DNA of 64,000 nt, taken from Pseudomonadota bacterium (GTDB taxonomy: Bacteria > Pseudomonadota > Gammaproteobacteria > Burkholderiales > Burkholderiaceae_C). This document shows, in pieces, positions 9,372 through 20,129 of this stretch. The position numbers were made by a program, and so were the translations under genes. Below the pieces are notes generated by a model, which was given only the letters and a program-made list of their open reading frames with translations, was not told the DNA's origin and ran no database searches. The stretch spans positions 62,001 through 126,000 of the forward strand of contig JAFEEG010000006.1 of the NCBI GenBank assembly GCA_018241225.1, given 5' to 3'. Every line of letters begins with the position of its first letter. The first letter of the stretch is position 1.

Positions 9372-10766
9372 TTGCTTGCGGGTTCGCCGACTCAACAAGT
9401 TTTTCTGGATTCGCTCATTTTGATCAACGGTATTCTCGCCGCCGAAGAGAAGTTTGCTTCCTGCGTGGCCAAGGCCGTGCGCACCTATCCGCGGCAGATC
9501 ACCGCGGCCATCGCCACCCTGCTGCTGTGCGCGGGTGGTGGCGCGTTCGCAGTGGCTTCTCTTCCCGACGCTTCCGACCTGCCGGTCAAGCAGGTCCTCG
9601 AGGCGGTCACGCCCCATCCCATCGAGGCCCAGACCGAGGCCCTGGAGTCTTTCAGCTTCACCCTTTTCCGAAGCGACGAAACCCGTGCCAGCGACACGGC
9701 CGAGGCTCTGCTGCGCCGCCTGGGGATCGCCGACGATGACGCGGCAGCCTTCGTACGGGGCAGTTCGGCCGCGCGCACGGCCCTGCTGAGCCGGCCTGGC
9801 CGCACCGTCACGGCCGAAGCCACCCAGGACAGCCGCCTGGAGCGCCTGAGCGCCCGCTTCATTCCTGACGGCCAGGGTGGCCTTCAACGCGTGACGATCG
9901 AGCGCGCAGGCCCGGCCTTCACCGTTCGCACCGAATCCGAGTCGCTGACCACCTCTTCGCGCCTTGCCAGCGGCGTGGTTCGCACCTCCTTCTTTGCGGC
10001 CACCGACGCCGCGGGCGTGCCCGATGCCGTGGCAAGCCAACTGGCCGACGTCTTCTCGGGCGATGTCGATTTCCGCTCCCTGAAAAAGGGCGATCGCTTT
10101 GCCGTGGTGTACGAGAGCTTCGATGCCGACGGGCAGGCCTTGCGCACCGGCCGGGTGCTGGCGGCCGAGTTCGAGTCCGGCGGCAAGATGCACCAGGCCA
10201 TGTGGTTCCAGGAACCCGGCCAGAAGGGCGCGTACTACCGCCCCGACGGAGAAAGCCTGCGCCGCGCCTTCCTGAGCTCTCCGGTGCAGTACTCGCGCAT
10301 ATCGAGCGGCTTCGCGATGCGCATGCACCCCATCATGAACGACTGGCGCCAGCACAAGGGCATCGACTTCGCGGCCTCCACCGGCACGCCGGTGCGTAGC
10401 GTGGGCGACGGCGTGGTCGACTTTGCCGGCCGCCAATCGGGCTACGGCAACATCGTCATCGTCAATCACCGCAACAACCAGAGCACGGCTTACGCGCACC
10501 TCAGCCGCATCGATGTGCGCGAAGGCCAGAGCGTGAGCCAGGGCCAGTTCATCGGCGCCGTGGGCTCCACCGGCTGGGCAACGGGGCCGCACCTGCATTT
10601 CGAATTCCGCGTCAACGGCGAATTCCGCGACCCGAGCACCATCGCCCGGCAAGACGGCGGCAACCCGGTGAGCGCTACTGCGCGCCAGGCGTTCAACCGC
10701 ACCTCCGTCGCCATGCGCGCCGAGCTCGACGCCGCAGCGAACGTGCTGCAAGCCAGCGCCAACTAA
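9372..10766 (+). CDS. Membrane-anchored M23 (LytM) family metallopeptidase
   Basis: The product is a peptidoglycan endopeptidase-type protein acting in the periplasm. A hydrophobic anchor lies near residues 44-62 (ITAAIATLLLCAGGGAFAVA), followed by a long region that includes an OapA/LysM-like stretch (DFRSLKKGDRFAVVYES). The C-terminal LytM domain has its zinc ligands: His328 and Asp332 in HKGIDF, and His407/His409 in HLHFEF. The start is uncertain: TTG 9372 or TTG 9420 (MINGILAAEEKF). It precedes the muropeptide-recycling gene anmK by 25 bp, which fits a joint cell-wall turnover role. Confidence 0.92.
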   Translation: MLAGSPTQQVFLDSLILINGILAAEEKFASCVAKAVRTYPRQITAAIATLLLCAGGGAFAVASLPDASDLPVKQVLEAVTPHPIEAQTEALESFSFTLFRSDETRASDTAEALLRRLGIADDDAAAFVRGSSAARTALLSRPGRTVTAEATQDSRLERLSARFIPDGQGGLQRVTIERAGPAFTVRTESESLTTSSRLASGVVRTSFFAATDAAGVPDAVASQLADVFSGDVDFRSLKKGDRFAVVYESFDADGQALRTGRVLAAEFESGGKMHQAMWFQEPGQKGAYYRPDGESLRRAFLSSPVQYSRISSGFAMRMHPIMNDWRQHKGIDFAASTGTPVRSVGDGVVDFAGRQSGYGNIVIVNHRNNQSTAYAHLSRIDVREGQSVSQGQFIGAVGSTGWATGPHLHFEFRVNGEFRDPSTIARQDGGNPVSATARQAFNRTSVAMRAELDAAANVLQASAN

Positions 10767-10791
10767 CCCGGAAAGCGGCGCACAGCCTTCA

Positions 10792-11943
10792 ATGCCAAGA
10801 ACCGGCGGCGCCGCATCCCCCAAAGCCGATCTCTTCGTCGGCTTGATGTCCGGCACGTCGCTCGATGGCGTCGACGCTGTGTTGGCTGACTTTTCGAATG
10901 GCGCCATTTCAGTTCTGGGTCACGCCGCGGCCCCTTTCCCCACCTCGCTGCGGGCCGAACTGCTGGCCTTGAATACGCCCGGCGGCAACGATGAATTGCA
11001 TCGCGCAGCACTGGCCGCCAACGCGCTTGCAAGGGCCTATGCACAGGTCACCGCCGACTTGTTGAAACTCACCAGCGTTCCGGCCTCCTCGGTAAGAGCC
11101 ATTGGAGCGCATGGGCAAACCGTACGCCACCGCCCGCTGGAATTCGACGGCGTGGGCTACACCCTGCAGCTCAACAATCCAGCCCTGCTGGCCGAACTCA
11201 CCGGCATCGACGTGGTGGCGGACTTCCGCACGCGCGACCTGGCCGCAGGCGGGCAAGGCGCGCCGCTGGTACCCGCCTTCCACCGGGCGCTGTTTTCCCG
11301 TCCGGACGCGTCGGTGGGGGTGTTGAACGTCGGCGGCATCTCCAACCTGAGCCTGCTTCCGGCCAGCAACGCAGCGACGGGCACGGTCCTGGGCTTCGAC
11401 TGCGGCCCGGGCAATGCCCTGCTCGACCATTGGTGCCAGGCCCACCTGGGACAGCCCTATGACCAGGGTGGGCAGTGGGCGGCGAGTGGCAAGGTGCTGC
11501 CGGACCTTCTCAAGCGCCTGCTGGCCGAGCCGTTCTTCGGCCGCCAGCCACCCAAGAGCACCGGGCGCGACCTGTTCAACCCGACATGGCTGGCGGCCCG
11601 GCTTCAGGGCCTGCAGGCAGATCCGGCGGACGTGCAGGCCACCCTGACCGAGCTCACCGCCAGTGCCTGCGCGGCCGACGTCGTGCGTCATGGCCAGGAC
11701 GTGAGGCAACTGGTGATTTGCGGGGGTGGCGCGCTTAACGCACACCTAATGGCGCGCATCGCCGCCCTTCTCCCGGGCATCGACGTGATTTCATCCGAAG
11801 AGCGAGGCCTACCGCCGCAACAAGTGGAGGCCGCGGCCTTCGCCTGGCTGGCGCATGCCGCGATTCAGCGCCAGCCGGGAAATCTGGGCAGCGTGACAGG
11901 CGCGCGCGGCGCACGCGTGCTCGGCGCCATCTATCCGGCCTGA
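10792..11943 (+). CDS. anmK: Anhydro-N-acetylmuramic acid kinase
   Basis: AnmK phosphorylates and opens 1,6-anhydro-MurNAc to MurNAc-6-phosphate during cell-wall recycling. The 383-residue protein has the N-terminal ATPase-fold motif LFVGLMSGTSLDGVD, the sugar-binding region RTRDLAAGGQGAPLVPAFH, the GFDCGPGNALLDHW motif and the late GGGALNAHLMARI. Length is standard for the family. It lies 25 bp after the M23 peptidase gene and is followed by a strong hairpin terminator. Confidence 0.96.
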   Translation: MPRTGGAASPKADLFVGLMSGTSLDGVDAVLADFSNGAISVLGHAAAPFPTSLRAELLALNTPGGNDELHRAALAANALARAYAQVTADLLKLTSVPASSVRAIGAHGQTVRHRPLEFDGVGYTLQLNNPALLAELTGIDVVADFRTRDLAAGGQGAPLVPAFHRALFSRPDASVGVLNVGGISNLSLLPASNAATGTVLGFDCGPGNALLDHWCQAHLGQPYDQGGQWAASGKVLPDLLKRLLAEPFFGRQPPKSTGRDLFNPTWLAARLQGLQADPADVQATLTELTASACAADVVRHGQDVRQLVICGGGALNAHLMARIAALLPGIDVISSEERGLPPQQVEAAAFAWLAHAAIQRQPGNLGSVTGARGARVLGAIYPA

Positions 11944-11954
11944 GACGCAACGAA

Positions 11955-11977
11955 AAAGCCGCCTCAGGGGCGGCTTT
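11955..11977. terminator. Bidirectional intrinsic terminator between anmK and erpA
   Basis: A perfect 9-bp stem (AAAGCCGCC / GGCGGCTTT) closes a 5-base loop. On the minus strand the stem is followed by a run of five T residues, a good terminator for erpA. On the plus strand the T run is short and interrupted (TTTGTTCTTT), which is adequate for anmK. Its position between two convergent genes supports use in both directions. Confidence 0.85.
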
Positions 11978-11998
11978 GTTCTTTGGAGCAGGAACGAA

Positions 11999-12370
11999 TC
12001 AGGCCGAAAAGCTCGAGCCGCAGCCGCAGGTGCTGGTCGCGTTCGGGTTCTTGATGACGAACTGGGCGCCCTGCAGGTCTTCCTTGTAGTCGATCTCGGC
12101 GCCCACCAGGTACTGGTAGCTCATGGCGTCGATCAGCAGCGACACGCCGTTCTTGGTCATGGTCGTGTCGTCTTCGTTGGTGACTTCATCGAAGGTGAAG
12201 CCATACTGGAAGCCGGAGCAGCCCCCGCCTTGCACGAACACGCGCAGCTTGAGGTCGGGGTTGCCCTCTTCGGCGATCAGGTCCGCCACCTTGGCAGCAG
12301 CGCTGTCGGTGAAGACGATCGGCTCGGGCGGCATCTGGGTCTGGACGGTTTCTTGGGCAACGGCGCTCAT
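11999..12370 (-). CDS. erpA: Iron-sulfur cluster insertion protein ErpA
   Basis: ErpA is an A-type carrier that delivers Fe-S clusters to apoproteins, including isoprenoid-synthesis enzymes. The 123-residue protein shows the three conserved cysteines of the family in GGGCSGF and the C-terminal CGCGSSF. ATG 12370 ([10 protein letters not shown]) is chosen because AGGAG lies 9 bases upstream. The frame is open further upstream without a plausible start signal. It lies downstream of the rplM-rpsI operon but is separated from it by a strong terminator, so it has its own promoter. Confidence 0.95.
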   Translation of the reverse strand: MSAVAQETVQTQMPPEPIVFTDSAAAKVADLIAEEGNPDLKLRVFVQGGGCSGFQYGFTFDEVTNEDDTTMTKNGVSLLIDAMSYQYLVGAEIDYKEDLQGAQFVIKNPNATSTCGCGSSFSA

Positions 12371-12452
12371 GTGCGAGGACTCCTGCTGGATGGGATGGGC
12401 TTCCCCGCATATGGGGCGGCCAATAGACAAATGCTAGCGCAATCAACAAAAA

Positions 12453-12468
12453 ACCGCCCGAAGGCGGT
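12453..12468 (-). terminator. Intrinsic terminator of the rplM-rpsI operon (UUCG tetraloop)
   Basis: Read on the minus strand, the sequence is a 6-bp stem ACCGCC/GGCGGT closed by a TTCG tetraloop and followed by six T residues. This is a classical rho-independent terminator just downstream of the rpsI stop. It isolates the ribosomal operon from erpA. Confidence 0.88.
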
Positions 12469-12494
12469 CTTTTGTCGAAAACGCAGAAAGCGAA

Positions 12495-12887
12495 TCAGCG
12501 CTTGCTGAACTGCTTGCGGCGGCGTGCGGAGTGCAGGCCGACCTTCTTACGCTCCACTTCGCGGGCGTCGCGGGTGACGAAACCAGCCTGGCTCAGCACC
12601 GGCTTGAGGTTTGCGTCATAGTCGATCAGCGCGCGGGTGATGCCGTGACGGGTAGCGCCGGCCTGGCCGGATTCGCCGCCGCCGTGGACGTTCACCAGGA
12701 TGTCGAAGGCTTCAGCGTTGTCCGTGAGGTACAGCGGCTGCTTGGCGATCATGATCGAGGTTTGACGACCGAAGAATTCTTCGATCGGCTTGCCGTTGAC
12801 CGTGATCTTGCCGGAGCCCTTCTTCAGAAACACGCGGGCGACGCTGGACTTGCGACGGCCGGTGCCATTGTTCCATTCACCAATCAT
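12495..12887 (-). CDS. rpsI: 30S ribosomal protein S9
   Basis: S9 is a universally conserved small-subunit protein whose basic C-terminal tail reaches the P-site tRNA. The 130-residue product begins [20 protein letters not shown] and ends in the expected [12 protein letters not shown] 12887 is preferred because AAGGAG lies 8 bases upstream; a start two codons earlier is open but has no such site. It follows rplM with a 12-base gap, the conserved L13-S9 operon order. Confidence 0.98.
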   Translation of the reverse strand: MIGEWNNGTGRRKSSVARVFLKKGSGKITVNGKPIEEFFGRQTSIMIAKQPLYLTDNAEAFDILVNVHGGGESGQAGATRHGITRALIDYDANLKPVLSQAGFVTRDAREVERKKVGLHSARRRKQFSKR

Positions 12888-12899
12888 TCTCAAGGCTCC

Positions 12900-13328
12900 T
12901 TAGATTTCCAGCGCCTTGGGCTGCTGGGCGGTATGCGGGTGCTCTGCACCGCCGTACACCTTGAGTTTCTTGATCATGGCGTAGCCGAGCGGGCCCTTGG
13001 GCAGCATGCCCTTGACGGCCTTTTCCAGGGCGCGGCCCGGGTGCTTGGCTTGCATGTCGCGGAAGCTGGTCGCCGTGATACCGCCCGGGAAACCCGAGTG
13101 ACGGTAGTACACCTTGTCCAAAGACTTGGCGCCGGTGACGCGCAGCTTGGCTGCATTGATGATGACGATGAAGTCACCGGTATCGACGTGAGGCGTGTAA
13201 ATGGCCTTGTGCTTGCCGCGCAGACGGAGGGCAACTTCGCTGGCTACCCGTCCGAGGACCTTGTCGGTCGCGTCAATCACAAACCACTCGTGCACCACCT
13301 CAGCGGGCTTTGCGCTGAACGTAGACAT
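12900..13328 (-). CDS. rplM: 50S ribosomal protein L13
   Basis: L13 is an early-assembly large-subunit protein. The 142-residue product has the family core [16 protein letters not shown], the [19 protein letters not shown] segment and the late [11 protein letters not shown] motif. It is the first gene of the rplM-rpsI operon. A promoter with a perfect -10 lies about 140 bases upstream, leaving a leader of about 130 bases in which I could not identify an autoregulatory structure. Confidence 0.98.
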   Translation of the reverse strand: MSTFSAKPAEVVHEWFVIDATDKVLGRVASEVALRLRGKHKAIYTPHVDTGDFIVIINAAKLRVTGAKSLDKVYYRHSGFPGGITATSFRDMQAKHPGRALEKAVKGMLPKGPLGYAMIKKLKVYGGAEHPHTAQQPKALEI

Positions 13329-13464
13329 GAGAATTTCCTAAAACAGGATGGTTTGGCAGGCCCTTTTCCACGGTCGGTGCTCCTCTGTTGGGAACCTCTT
13401 AGGTGGGAGATTTGCCTTTTCAAGCATCTTCGCCGCGGGGCCACAAGGCGCTGCGAAGCCCTCC

Positions 13465-13494
13465 ATTATAGCCAGGAAGGCTACTTTTGGGCAA
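13465..13494 (-). promoter_or_regulatory. Probable sigma-70 promoter of rplM-rpsI
   Basis: On the minus strand a perfect TATAAT (-10, bases 13465-13470) is preceded by TTGCCC (-35, bases 13489-13494) with an 18-base spacer. It points at rplM and is the only good match in the 240-base gap between rplM and rlmJ. The predicted start near 13458 leaves a long untranslated leader. Confidence 0.7.
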
Positions 13495-13568
13495 CGGCCC
13501 GCCCAAGGCGCCGAACAGGGCCCACAATCGCTGCCTTCTCCCCCGGCCGCCACCCTCTCAAAAAAGCC

Positions 13569-14474
13569 ATGTTCAGCTACCGCCACGCCTTCCATGCCGG
13601 AAACCACGCCGATGTGCTCAAGCACATGGTGCTGATCGCCACGCTGGACTACCTCCTGGAAAAGGACACCGCCCTGACGGTGGTCGACACTCACGCCGGA
13701 GCCGGGCTGTATCGCCTGGACGGCGACTACGCCGGCACCAGCGGCGAGGCCACGCAGGGCGTGATGCGGCTGCTGGCCAGCAAGGGCTCGCCGGGTGCCC
13801 CCGCCGAGCTCGCCCCGGCCCTGCAGCGCTACCTCGACATCGTGGTGGGCGACTTCAACCCCAAGGGCAGCGCCCGCATCTACCCCGGCTCGCCCTTCAT
13901 CACCCAGCACCTGTTGCGTGACCAGGACCGGCTCAAGCTGTACGAGTTGCACCCGACCGATTCGCGCACGCTGTCAGCCAACATCGCCCAGCTGGACGCC
14001 GGCCGCCAGATCGCCGTGCTGCGCGAAGACGGCTTCGGCAGCTCCACCAAGTTCCTGCCACCGCCGTCGCGCCGCGCGCTGGTCTTGTGCGACCCAAGCT
14101 ACGAGCTCAAGAGCGACTATGCGCGCGTGCAGGGCTTCATCACCGAGGCGCTCAAGCGCTTTGCCACAGGCACCTATGTCGTGTGGTACCCCATCATCCC
14201 GCGGCCCGAGGCGCACGACCTGCCGCGGCGCCTGAAGACGCTGGCCACCAAGGCGGGCAAGCCCTGGCTGAATGCGAGCCTCACGGTGAAGTCGAGCAAG
14301 ATCACGACCACGCCGACCGGCGAGGCGAAGCGCCCCGGCCTGCCGGCCAGCGGCATGTTCCTCATCAACCCGCCCTTCACGCTCAAGGCGCAGCTGACCG
14401 AGGCCCTGCCGCAGCTGGTGTCGGTGCTCGGCCAGGACCGCAACGCCGCGTTCGGGCTCGAGCACGGCGGCTGA
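13569..14474 (+). CDS. rlmJ: 23S rRNA (adenine2030-N6)-methyltransferase RlmJ
   Basis: RlmJ methylates A2030 of 23S rRNA using S-adenosylmethionine. The 301-residue protein begins MFSYRHAFHAGNHADVLKH, a hallmark start of the family, and has the SAM-binding motif VVDTHAGAGLY. The catalytic loop reads CDPSYE where Escherichia coli has DPPYE, a mild variation. The end motif NPPFTLKAQL is present. The frame is open far upstream through the ribosomal genes on the other strand, but ATG 13569 is the obvious start. Confidence 0.94.
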   Translation: MFSYRHAFHAGNHADVLKHMVLIATLDYLLEKDTALTVVDTHAGAGLYRLDGDYAGTSGEATQGVMRLLASKGSPGAPAELAPALQRYLDIVVGDFNPKGSARIYPGSPFITQHLLRDQDRLKLYELHPTDSRTLSANIAQLDAGRQIAVLREDGFGSSTKFLPPPSRRALVLCDPSYELKSDYARVQGFITEALKRFATGTYVVWYPIIPRPEAHDLPRRLKTLATKAGKPWLNASLTVKSSKITTTPTGEAKRPGLPASGMFLINPPFTLKAQLTEALPQLVSVLGQDRNAAFGLEHGG

Positions 14475-14483
14475 GCCGCCCGC

Positions 14484-15152
14484 TCAGCGCCGGCGGGTCG
14501 CGCGCCGCGCCTTGACCGGCTTCTGCGGCGCGGCGTCACCGCCCGGGTCCACCGTCGACGGCGGCAGCGGCCCGACGGTTTCGCCTGCACAGCGCATGCC
14601 GTCCTGGTCGATGATCGACAGCGCCACCTGCTTGATGCCCAGCCCGATCATGTCGAGCTCCTCGGCGGCAGCACGGCTGAGGTCGATGATGCGGTTGTTG
14701 GCATAGGGGCCGCGGTCGTTGATGCGCACCAGCACTTCCTTGCCGTTGACCAGGCTGCGCACGCACACGCGGGTGTTGAAGGGCAGTGTCTTGTGGGCGG
14801 CTGTCATGGCGCCCATGTCGAAGCGCTCGCCGTTGGCTGTCTTCTTCTGGTGGAACTGGATGCCGTACCAGGAGGCGCCGCCGCGCTGGAAGACCTCGCG
14901 GCCACCGTCACCCGGAACACCATCATCGGGCAGGTCGGTGCCAGCGCCAGGCGTGCCCAGCTCGTAGTTGATGGAAGGCACGCGCGAACGCGGCGAGCCG
15001 GCCGGAACGGAGGGCTGGCGCGACAGCGGGCGCAAATCGTCGCCTTGGGCACGATCGCCAGGCACGCCGCAGGCGCTCAGCAGCACGGCGACCGACAGCA
15101 CCGCGGCCAGCGGGGCGCAGCGCCGCCAAAGACTCAGGCCTTCGCGTTCCAA
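14484..15152 (-). CDS. rlpA: RlpA-type septal ring lytic transglycosylase lipoprotein
   Basis: RlpA is an outer-membrane lipoprotein that cleaves peptidoglycan strands lacking stem peptides. A lipobox LLSAC follows a hydrophobic signal. The double-psi beta-barrel carries GGASWYGIQFHQKKTANGE, KTLPFNTRVCVRSL and the catalytic-type INDRGPY and IIDLSRAAAEEL segments. There is no obvious SPOR domain; the C-terminus is a short basic tail (ARRATRRR). No ATG is in place: TTG 15152 gives a good signal peptide and overlaps the metF end by 19 bases, so coupling to metF is likely. A CTG at 15137 is less likely. Confidence 0.86.
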   Translation of the reverse strand: MEREGLSLWRRCAPLAAVLSVAVLLSACGVPGDRAQGDDLRPLSRQPSVPAGSPRSRVPSINYELGTPGAGTDLPDDGVPGDGGREVFQRGGASWYGIQFHQKKTANGERFDMGAMTAAHKTLPFNTRVCVRSLVNGKEVLVRINDRGPYANNRIIDLSRAAAEELDMIGLGIKQVALSIIDQDGMRCAGETVGPLPPSTVDPGGDAAPQKPVKARRATRRR

Positions 15153-15973
15153 CCGAGTCGCTGCAGCACGCCCAGAGTGGCGACTGCCTGGTTCATGGTG
15201 TAGAAGTGCAGCGCCGGCGCGCCACCTGCGATCAGCCTCTCGCACAGCTGCGCAACGACATCCAGCCCGAAAGCCTTGATGGACTCGACGTCGTCGCCAA
15301 AGCTCTGCAGGCGAAGCCGCACCCAACGCGGGATCTCGGCGCCGCAGGCGTCGGAAAAGCGCATGAGCTGGGTGGAACTCGTGATGGGCATGATGCCCGG
15401 CACGATGGGTACGTCCAACTTCAGCGCGCGGGCTTCGTCCACGAAGCGGAAGTAGGCCTCGGGGCTGAAGAAGTACTGGGTGATGGCCGAATCGGCACCG
15501 GCGCGGACCTTGGTCGCAAAGGCCTGCAGGTCGGCCTCGGGAGAACGCGCCTGGGGATGCACCTCTGGGTAGCAGGCCACCTCGATGTGGAAGTCGTTGC
15601 CCGTTTCTTCACGGATGAAGCGCACCAGGTCGCTTGCATAGAGAAATTCGCCGCCCTTGCCGTAGCCGCTTGGCAGGTCGCCGCGCAGGGCCACCAGGCG
15701 CTTCACGCCCATGGCCTTGAGCTCGGCCAGCTGCGAACGCACCGTGTCGCGCGTGGCCCCGATGCACGAGAAATGGCTGGCCGCATCCGCGCCTTCCGCC
15801 AGGATCTCGCGTACCGCGCCAAAGGTACCGTCGTGCGTCGAGCCGCCGGCGCCATAGGTGACGGAGCAGAACTCCGGCTTCATCACGTACAGCTGCTGGC
15901 GCACCGCGCGCAGCTTGACCGCGCCTTCGGGCGTCTTGGTCGGAAAGAACTCGAAACTCAGTGGAAGATCCAC
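15134..15973 (-). CDS. metF: 5,10-methylenetetrahydrofolate reductase
   Basis: MetF reduces methylene-THF to methyl-THF with FAD, supplying the methyl group for methionine synthesis. The 279-residue protein has the expected start LSFEFFPTKTPEG, the VTYGAGGST motif, the LRGDLPSG segment and the ITQYFF flavin-site region. Length is on the short side of normal but complete. It lies downstream of ahcY and tlyA on the same strand, so its expression should fall under the SAH riboswitch. Confidence 0.96.
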   Translation of the reverse strand: MDLPLSFEFFPTKTPEGAVKLRAVRQQLYVMKPEFCSVTYGAGGSTHDGTFGAVREILAEGADAASHFSCIGATRDTVRSQLAELKAMGVKRLVALRGDLPSGYGKGGEFLYASDLVRFIREETGNDFHIEVACYPEVHPQARSPEADLQAFATKVRAGADSAITQYFFSPEAYFRFVDEARALKLDVPIVPGIMPITSSTQLMRFSDACGAEIPRWVRLRLQSFGDDVESIKAFGLDVVAQLCERLIAGGAPALHFYTMNQAVATLGVLQRLGWNAKA

Positions 15974-16002
15974 GAGGGCCTCCTCAAAAAAACCGACCGC
16001 GC

Positions 16003-16761
16003 CTAGCGGACGGCGTGAACGAAAAATTCCCTGTTGCCATCGCCACCGACGATGGCACTGTCAAGCCAGCCGGCCACACGCAAGCCAAGCTGTGCGCAGG
16101 CCTCGCGAATGCGCTGCTCGACCTGTACGTACAGCGCGCTGTCGCGAACGATACCGCCCTTGCCGATCTGGCCCGGTTGAAGCTCGAACTGCGGCTTGAC
16201 CAGCATCAGCAACTCGCCGCTGGGGGCCAGCAGGGTCACCAGGGCCGGCAGAACCAGCGTGAGCGAAATGAACGACAGGTCACCCACCACCAGGTCGAAT
16301 GGTGCGCCATTGTCGCCAGCGGCCGCCAGGTCCTGCGCACCCAGCGAGCGGGCATTGACCTTTTCCACCGCCAGCACCCGCGCATCTTCACGCAGCTTCG
16401 CATGCAGCTGGCCGTGGCCCACGTCCACGCCCACCACCTGCGTGGCGCCGTGCTGCAGCAGGCAGTCGGTGAATCCGCCGGTGGATTGCCCGACATCCAG
16501 GCACCGCTTGCCGGTGGCATCGATGCCGCTGGCACGCAATGCGCCTTCGAGCTTGAGCCCGCCACGCGAGACATAGCGCGCCTCGGCCGTGTCGGCCAGT
16601 TCGAGTTCGGCCGCCTCGGGCAGTTCCTCGCCGTTCTTGGCAACCTGGCGCCAGGCCGCAGCCGCACCCACGCGCCAGCGCAGGCCGCCCGCGATCAGGC
16701 GTGCGGCCTGGGAGCGGGAGGCGGCCAGGCCGCGCTCCACCAGCAATTGATCTGCGCGCAC
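16003..16761 (-). CDS. tlyA: TlyA-family rRNA (cytidine-2'-O)-methyltransferase
   Basis: TlyA proteins combine an N-terminal S4 RNA-binding domain (RADQLLVERGLAASRSQAAR) with a RrmJ/FtsJ-type methyltransferase domain (CLDVGQSTGGFTDCLLQHGA, DLVVGDLSFISL, LLMLVKPQFE). In mycobacteria the enzyme 2'-O-methylates 16S and 23S rRNA, and older annotation calls it hemolysin. GTG 16761 gives 252 residues and a clean S4 start. The frame is open upstream into ahcY, but without a plausible start. It lies between ahcY and metF, so an S-adenosylmethionine-consuming enzyme sits inside the SAM/SAH cycle operon. Confidence 0.9.
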   Translation of the reverse strand: MRADQLLVERGLAASRSQAARLIAGGLRWRVGAAAAWRQVAKNGEELPEAAELELADTAEARYVSRGGLKLEGALRASGIDATGKRCLDVGQSTGGFTDCLLQHGATQVVGVDVGHGQLHAKLREDARVLAVEKVNARSLGAQDLAAAGDNGAPFDLVVGDLSFISLTLVLPALVTLLAPSGELLMLVKPQFELQPGQIGKGGIVRDSALYVQVEQRIREACAQLGLRVAGWLDSAIVGGDGNREFFVHAVR

Positions 16762-16789
16762 GTCTTGTCGGAACGAGCGTGCGGCCCGC

Positions 16790-18223
<1,434 letters not shown>

Positions 18224-18317
18224 GGGGGCTCCAGACTGGTTGCTACGTGAACCACTGACTTGCGGGAGTGACGGCTCACCGCGAGAGACAGCGGGCGAGC
18301 GTGGTTGCGAGTGTTGG

Positions 18318-18358
18318 ATCCGAGCCTCACGCCTGGCGGCGCTGCAACGCTCCTCGGA
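18318..18358 (-). promoter_or_regulatory. SAH riboswitch core in the ahcY leader
   Basis: Read on the minus strand, the leader starts CCGAGGAGCGTTGCA, continues with GCCAGGC and ends in GAGGCTCGG. CCGAG (18353-18357) and CTCGG (18320-18324) pair as the closing helix, and GAGGAGCG(T)TGCA is the conserved core of the SAH-binding aptamer. It lies about 95 bases before the ahcY ATG, exactly where this riboswitch class is found in beta- and gamma-proteobacteria. It turns expression on when SAH accumulates. The pseudoknot partner in the remaining leader was not resolved. Confidence 0.88.
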
Positions 18359-18365
18359 ACCGTGC

Positions 18366-18393
18366 ATTTTACGAGAAAGGCGAATCCGTTGAA
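18366..18393 (-). promoter_or_regulatory. Probable promoter of ahcY
   Basis: On the minus strand TAAAAT (18366-18371, five of six consensus bases) is preceded at 16 bases by TTCAAC (18388-18393). The predicted start falls near 18359, right at the first base of the riboswitch, which supports the assignment despite the weak -35. Confidence 0.55.
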
Positions 18394-18482
18394 TAAAATC
18401 AGGGGTTCCCCTCATGCCGGCCGGCCGCCCCACACTCCGTGCAAGGAGTATCCCGCGGCCCGCCCTTTGCCTGGATCGCCCC

Positions 18483-20111
18483 TTGTCCTACGCCCCCGAA
18501 ACCCGCCGCCGCCGCACCTTCGCGATCATTTCCCACCCCGACGCCGGCAAGACCACGCTGACCGAAAAGCTGCTGCTGTTCTCGGGCGCGATCCAGATCG
18601 CCGGCTCGGTCAAGGCGCGCAAGGCCTCGCGGCACGCCACTTCGGACTGGATGGAAATCGAGAAGCAGCGCGGCATTTCGGTGGCCTCGTCGGTCATGCA
18701 GATGGCGTATCGCGAGCACGTCATCAACCTGCTCGACACGCCCGGGCACAAGGACTTCTCCGAGGACACCTACCGCGTGCTCACCGCCGTCGACTCGGCA
18801 CTGATGGTCATCGATGCGGCCAACGGCGTGGAAGCGCAGACTCGTCGCCTGATCGAGGTCTGCCGCCAACGCGATACGCCCATCATCACTTTCGTCAACA
18901 AGATGGACCGCGAAGTGCGCGAGCCGCTGGACATCCTCGACGAAGTGGAGCGCGAACTGGGCATGCCCTGCGTGCCCATGACCTGGCCGGTGGGCCAGGG
19001 CAAGCGCTTCGGCGGCATCGTCAACCTGCGCACGCGGGCCATGACGGTGTTCGAGGCTGGCAGCGAGCGCCGCCCGCAAGACTTCGAAGCCATTCCCCTT
19101 ACCGAGCAAGAGCAACTCAAGCAACGCTTCGGCAGCGAGTTCGACGCTGCCATGGAAAGCATGGAGCTGGCCACGGGCGCATCGCCCGAATGGGACCACG
19201 AGGCCTTCCTGGCCGGCAAGCAGACGCCCGTGTTCTTCGGCTCCGGCGTGAACAACTTCGGCGTGATGGAAGTGCTCGATGCGCTGGTGGACCTGGCGCC
19301 CTCACCCCAGCCGCGCACCAGCACCACGCTGGTCAACCGCCAACCGGTGGTCAAGCAGATCGAGCCCGAGGACAAGGACTTCGCCGGCGTGGTGTTCAAG
19401 GTGCAGGCCAACATGGACGCCAACCACCGCGACCGCATCGCTTTTGTGCGCATGGCCTCGGGCAAGTACACACCGGGCATGAAGCTCAAGGTGCAGCGCA
19501 CCGGAAAGGAGCTGCGTCCCACCAGCGTGGTCACCTTCATGAGCCAGCGCCGCGAGGCAGTGGAAGAAGCCTACGCCGGCGACATCGTGGGCTTTACCAC
19601 CCACGGCGGCGTGCAGCTGGGCGACACCATCACCGACGGCGCCAGCCTGCAGTTCACCGGCCTGCCCTTCTTCGCACCCGAGCTCTTCATGACCGTGGTG
19701 CTGAAGAATCCGCTGCGCACCAAGCAACTGCAGCAAGGCCTGGCGCAGCTGGGCGAGGAAGGCGCGATCCAGGTCTTCCGCCCCGAGATCGGCGGGCCGA
19801 TGCTGCTGGGCGCCGTGGGCCAGTTGCAGTTCGAAGTGGTGCAGCACCGCCTGAAGACCGAGTACGACGCCGACGTGCGGCTGGAAGGCTGCCAGTACAC
19901 CGGCGCGCGCTGGATCACGGCCGACACGCCGGCCGAACTGCGCGAGTTCGTCAACGCCTACCCGCAGCGCATGGCGCTGGATGCGGCCGACACGCTGGCC
20001 TACCTGTGCACCAGCCCCTACGACGTACGGCTGGCGCAGGAGCGCTTTCCCAAGATCCACTTCCATCCGCTGCGCGAGCATGCGGGCCTGGCGCTGCAAA
20101 CAGCCAACTAG
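18483..20111 (+). CDS. prfC: Peptide chain release factor 3
   Basis: RF3 is the GTPase that removes RF1/RF2 from the ribosome after termination. G-domain motifs are [16 protein letters not shown] and NKMDR, followed by domains 2 and 3 with the KPTSVV-like [14 protein letters not shown] and the family end [17 protein letters not shown] 18483 gives [13 protein letters not shown], the usual family N-terminus, and 542 residues. ATG 18414 is an alternative with a modest upstream purine block and would add 23 residues. It diverges from ahcY, with a 259-base shared region holding the riboswitch. Confidence 0.95.
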   Translation: MSYAPETRRRRTFAIISHPDAGKTTLTEKLLLFSGAIQIAGSVKARKASRHATSDWMEIEKQRGISVASSVMQMAYREHVINLLDTPGHKDFSEDTYRVLTAVDSALMVIDAANGVEAQTRRLIEVCRQRDTPIITFVNKMDREVREPLDILDEVERELGMPCVPMTWPVGQGKRFGGIVNLRTRAMTVFEAGSERRPQDFEAIPLTEQEQLKQRFGSEFDAAMESMELATGASPEWDHEAFLAGKQTPVFFGSGVNNFGVMEVLDALVDLAPSPQPRTSTTLVNRQPVVKQIEPEDKDFAGVVFKVQANMDANHRDRIAFVRMASGKYTPGMKLKVQRTGKELRPTSVVTFMSQRREAVEEAYAGDIVGFTTHGGVQLGDTITDGASLQFTGLPFFAPELFMTVVLKNPLRTKQLQQGLAQLGEEGAIQVFRPEIGGPMLLGAVGQLQFEVVQHRLKTEYDADVRLEGCQYTGARWITADTPAELREFVNAYPQRMALDAADTLAYLCTSPYDVRLAQERFPKIHFHPLREHAGLALQTAN

Positions 20112-20129
20112 GCACAGCCGCGCGCAAGG

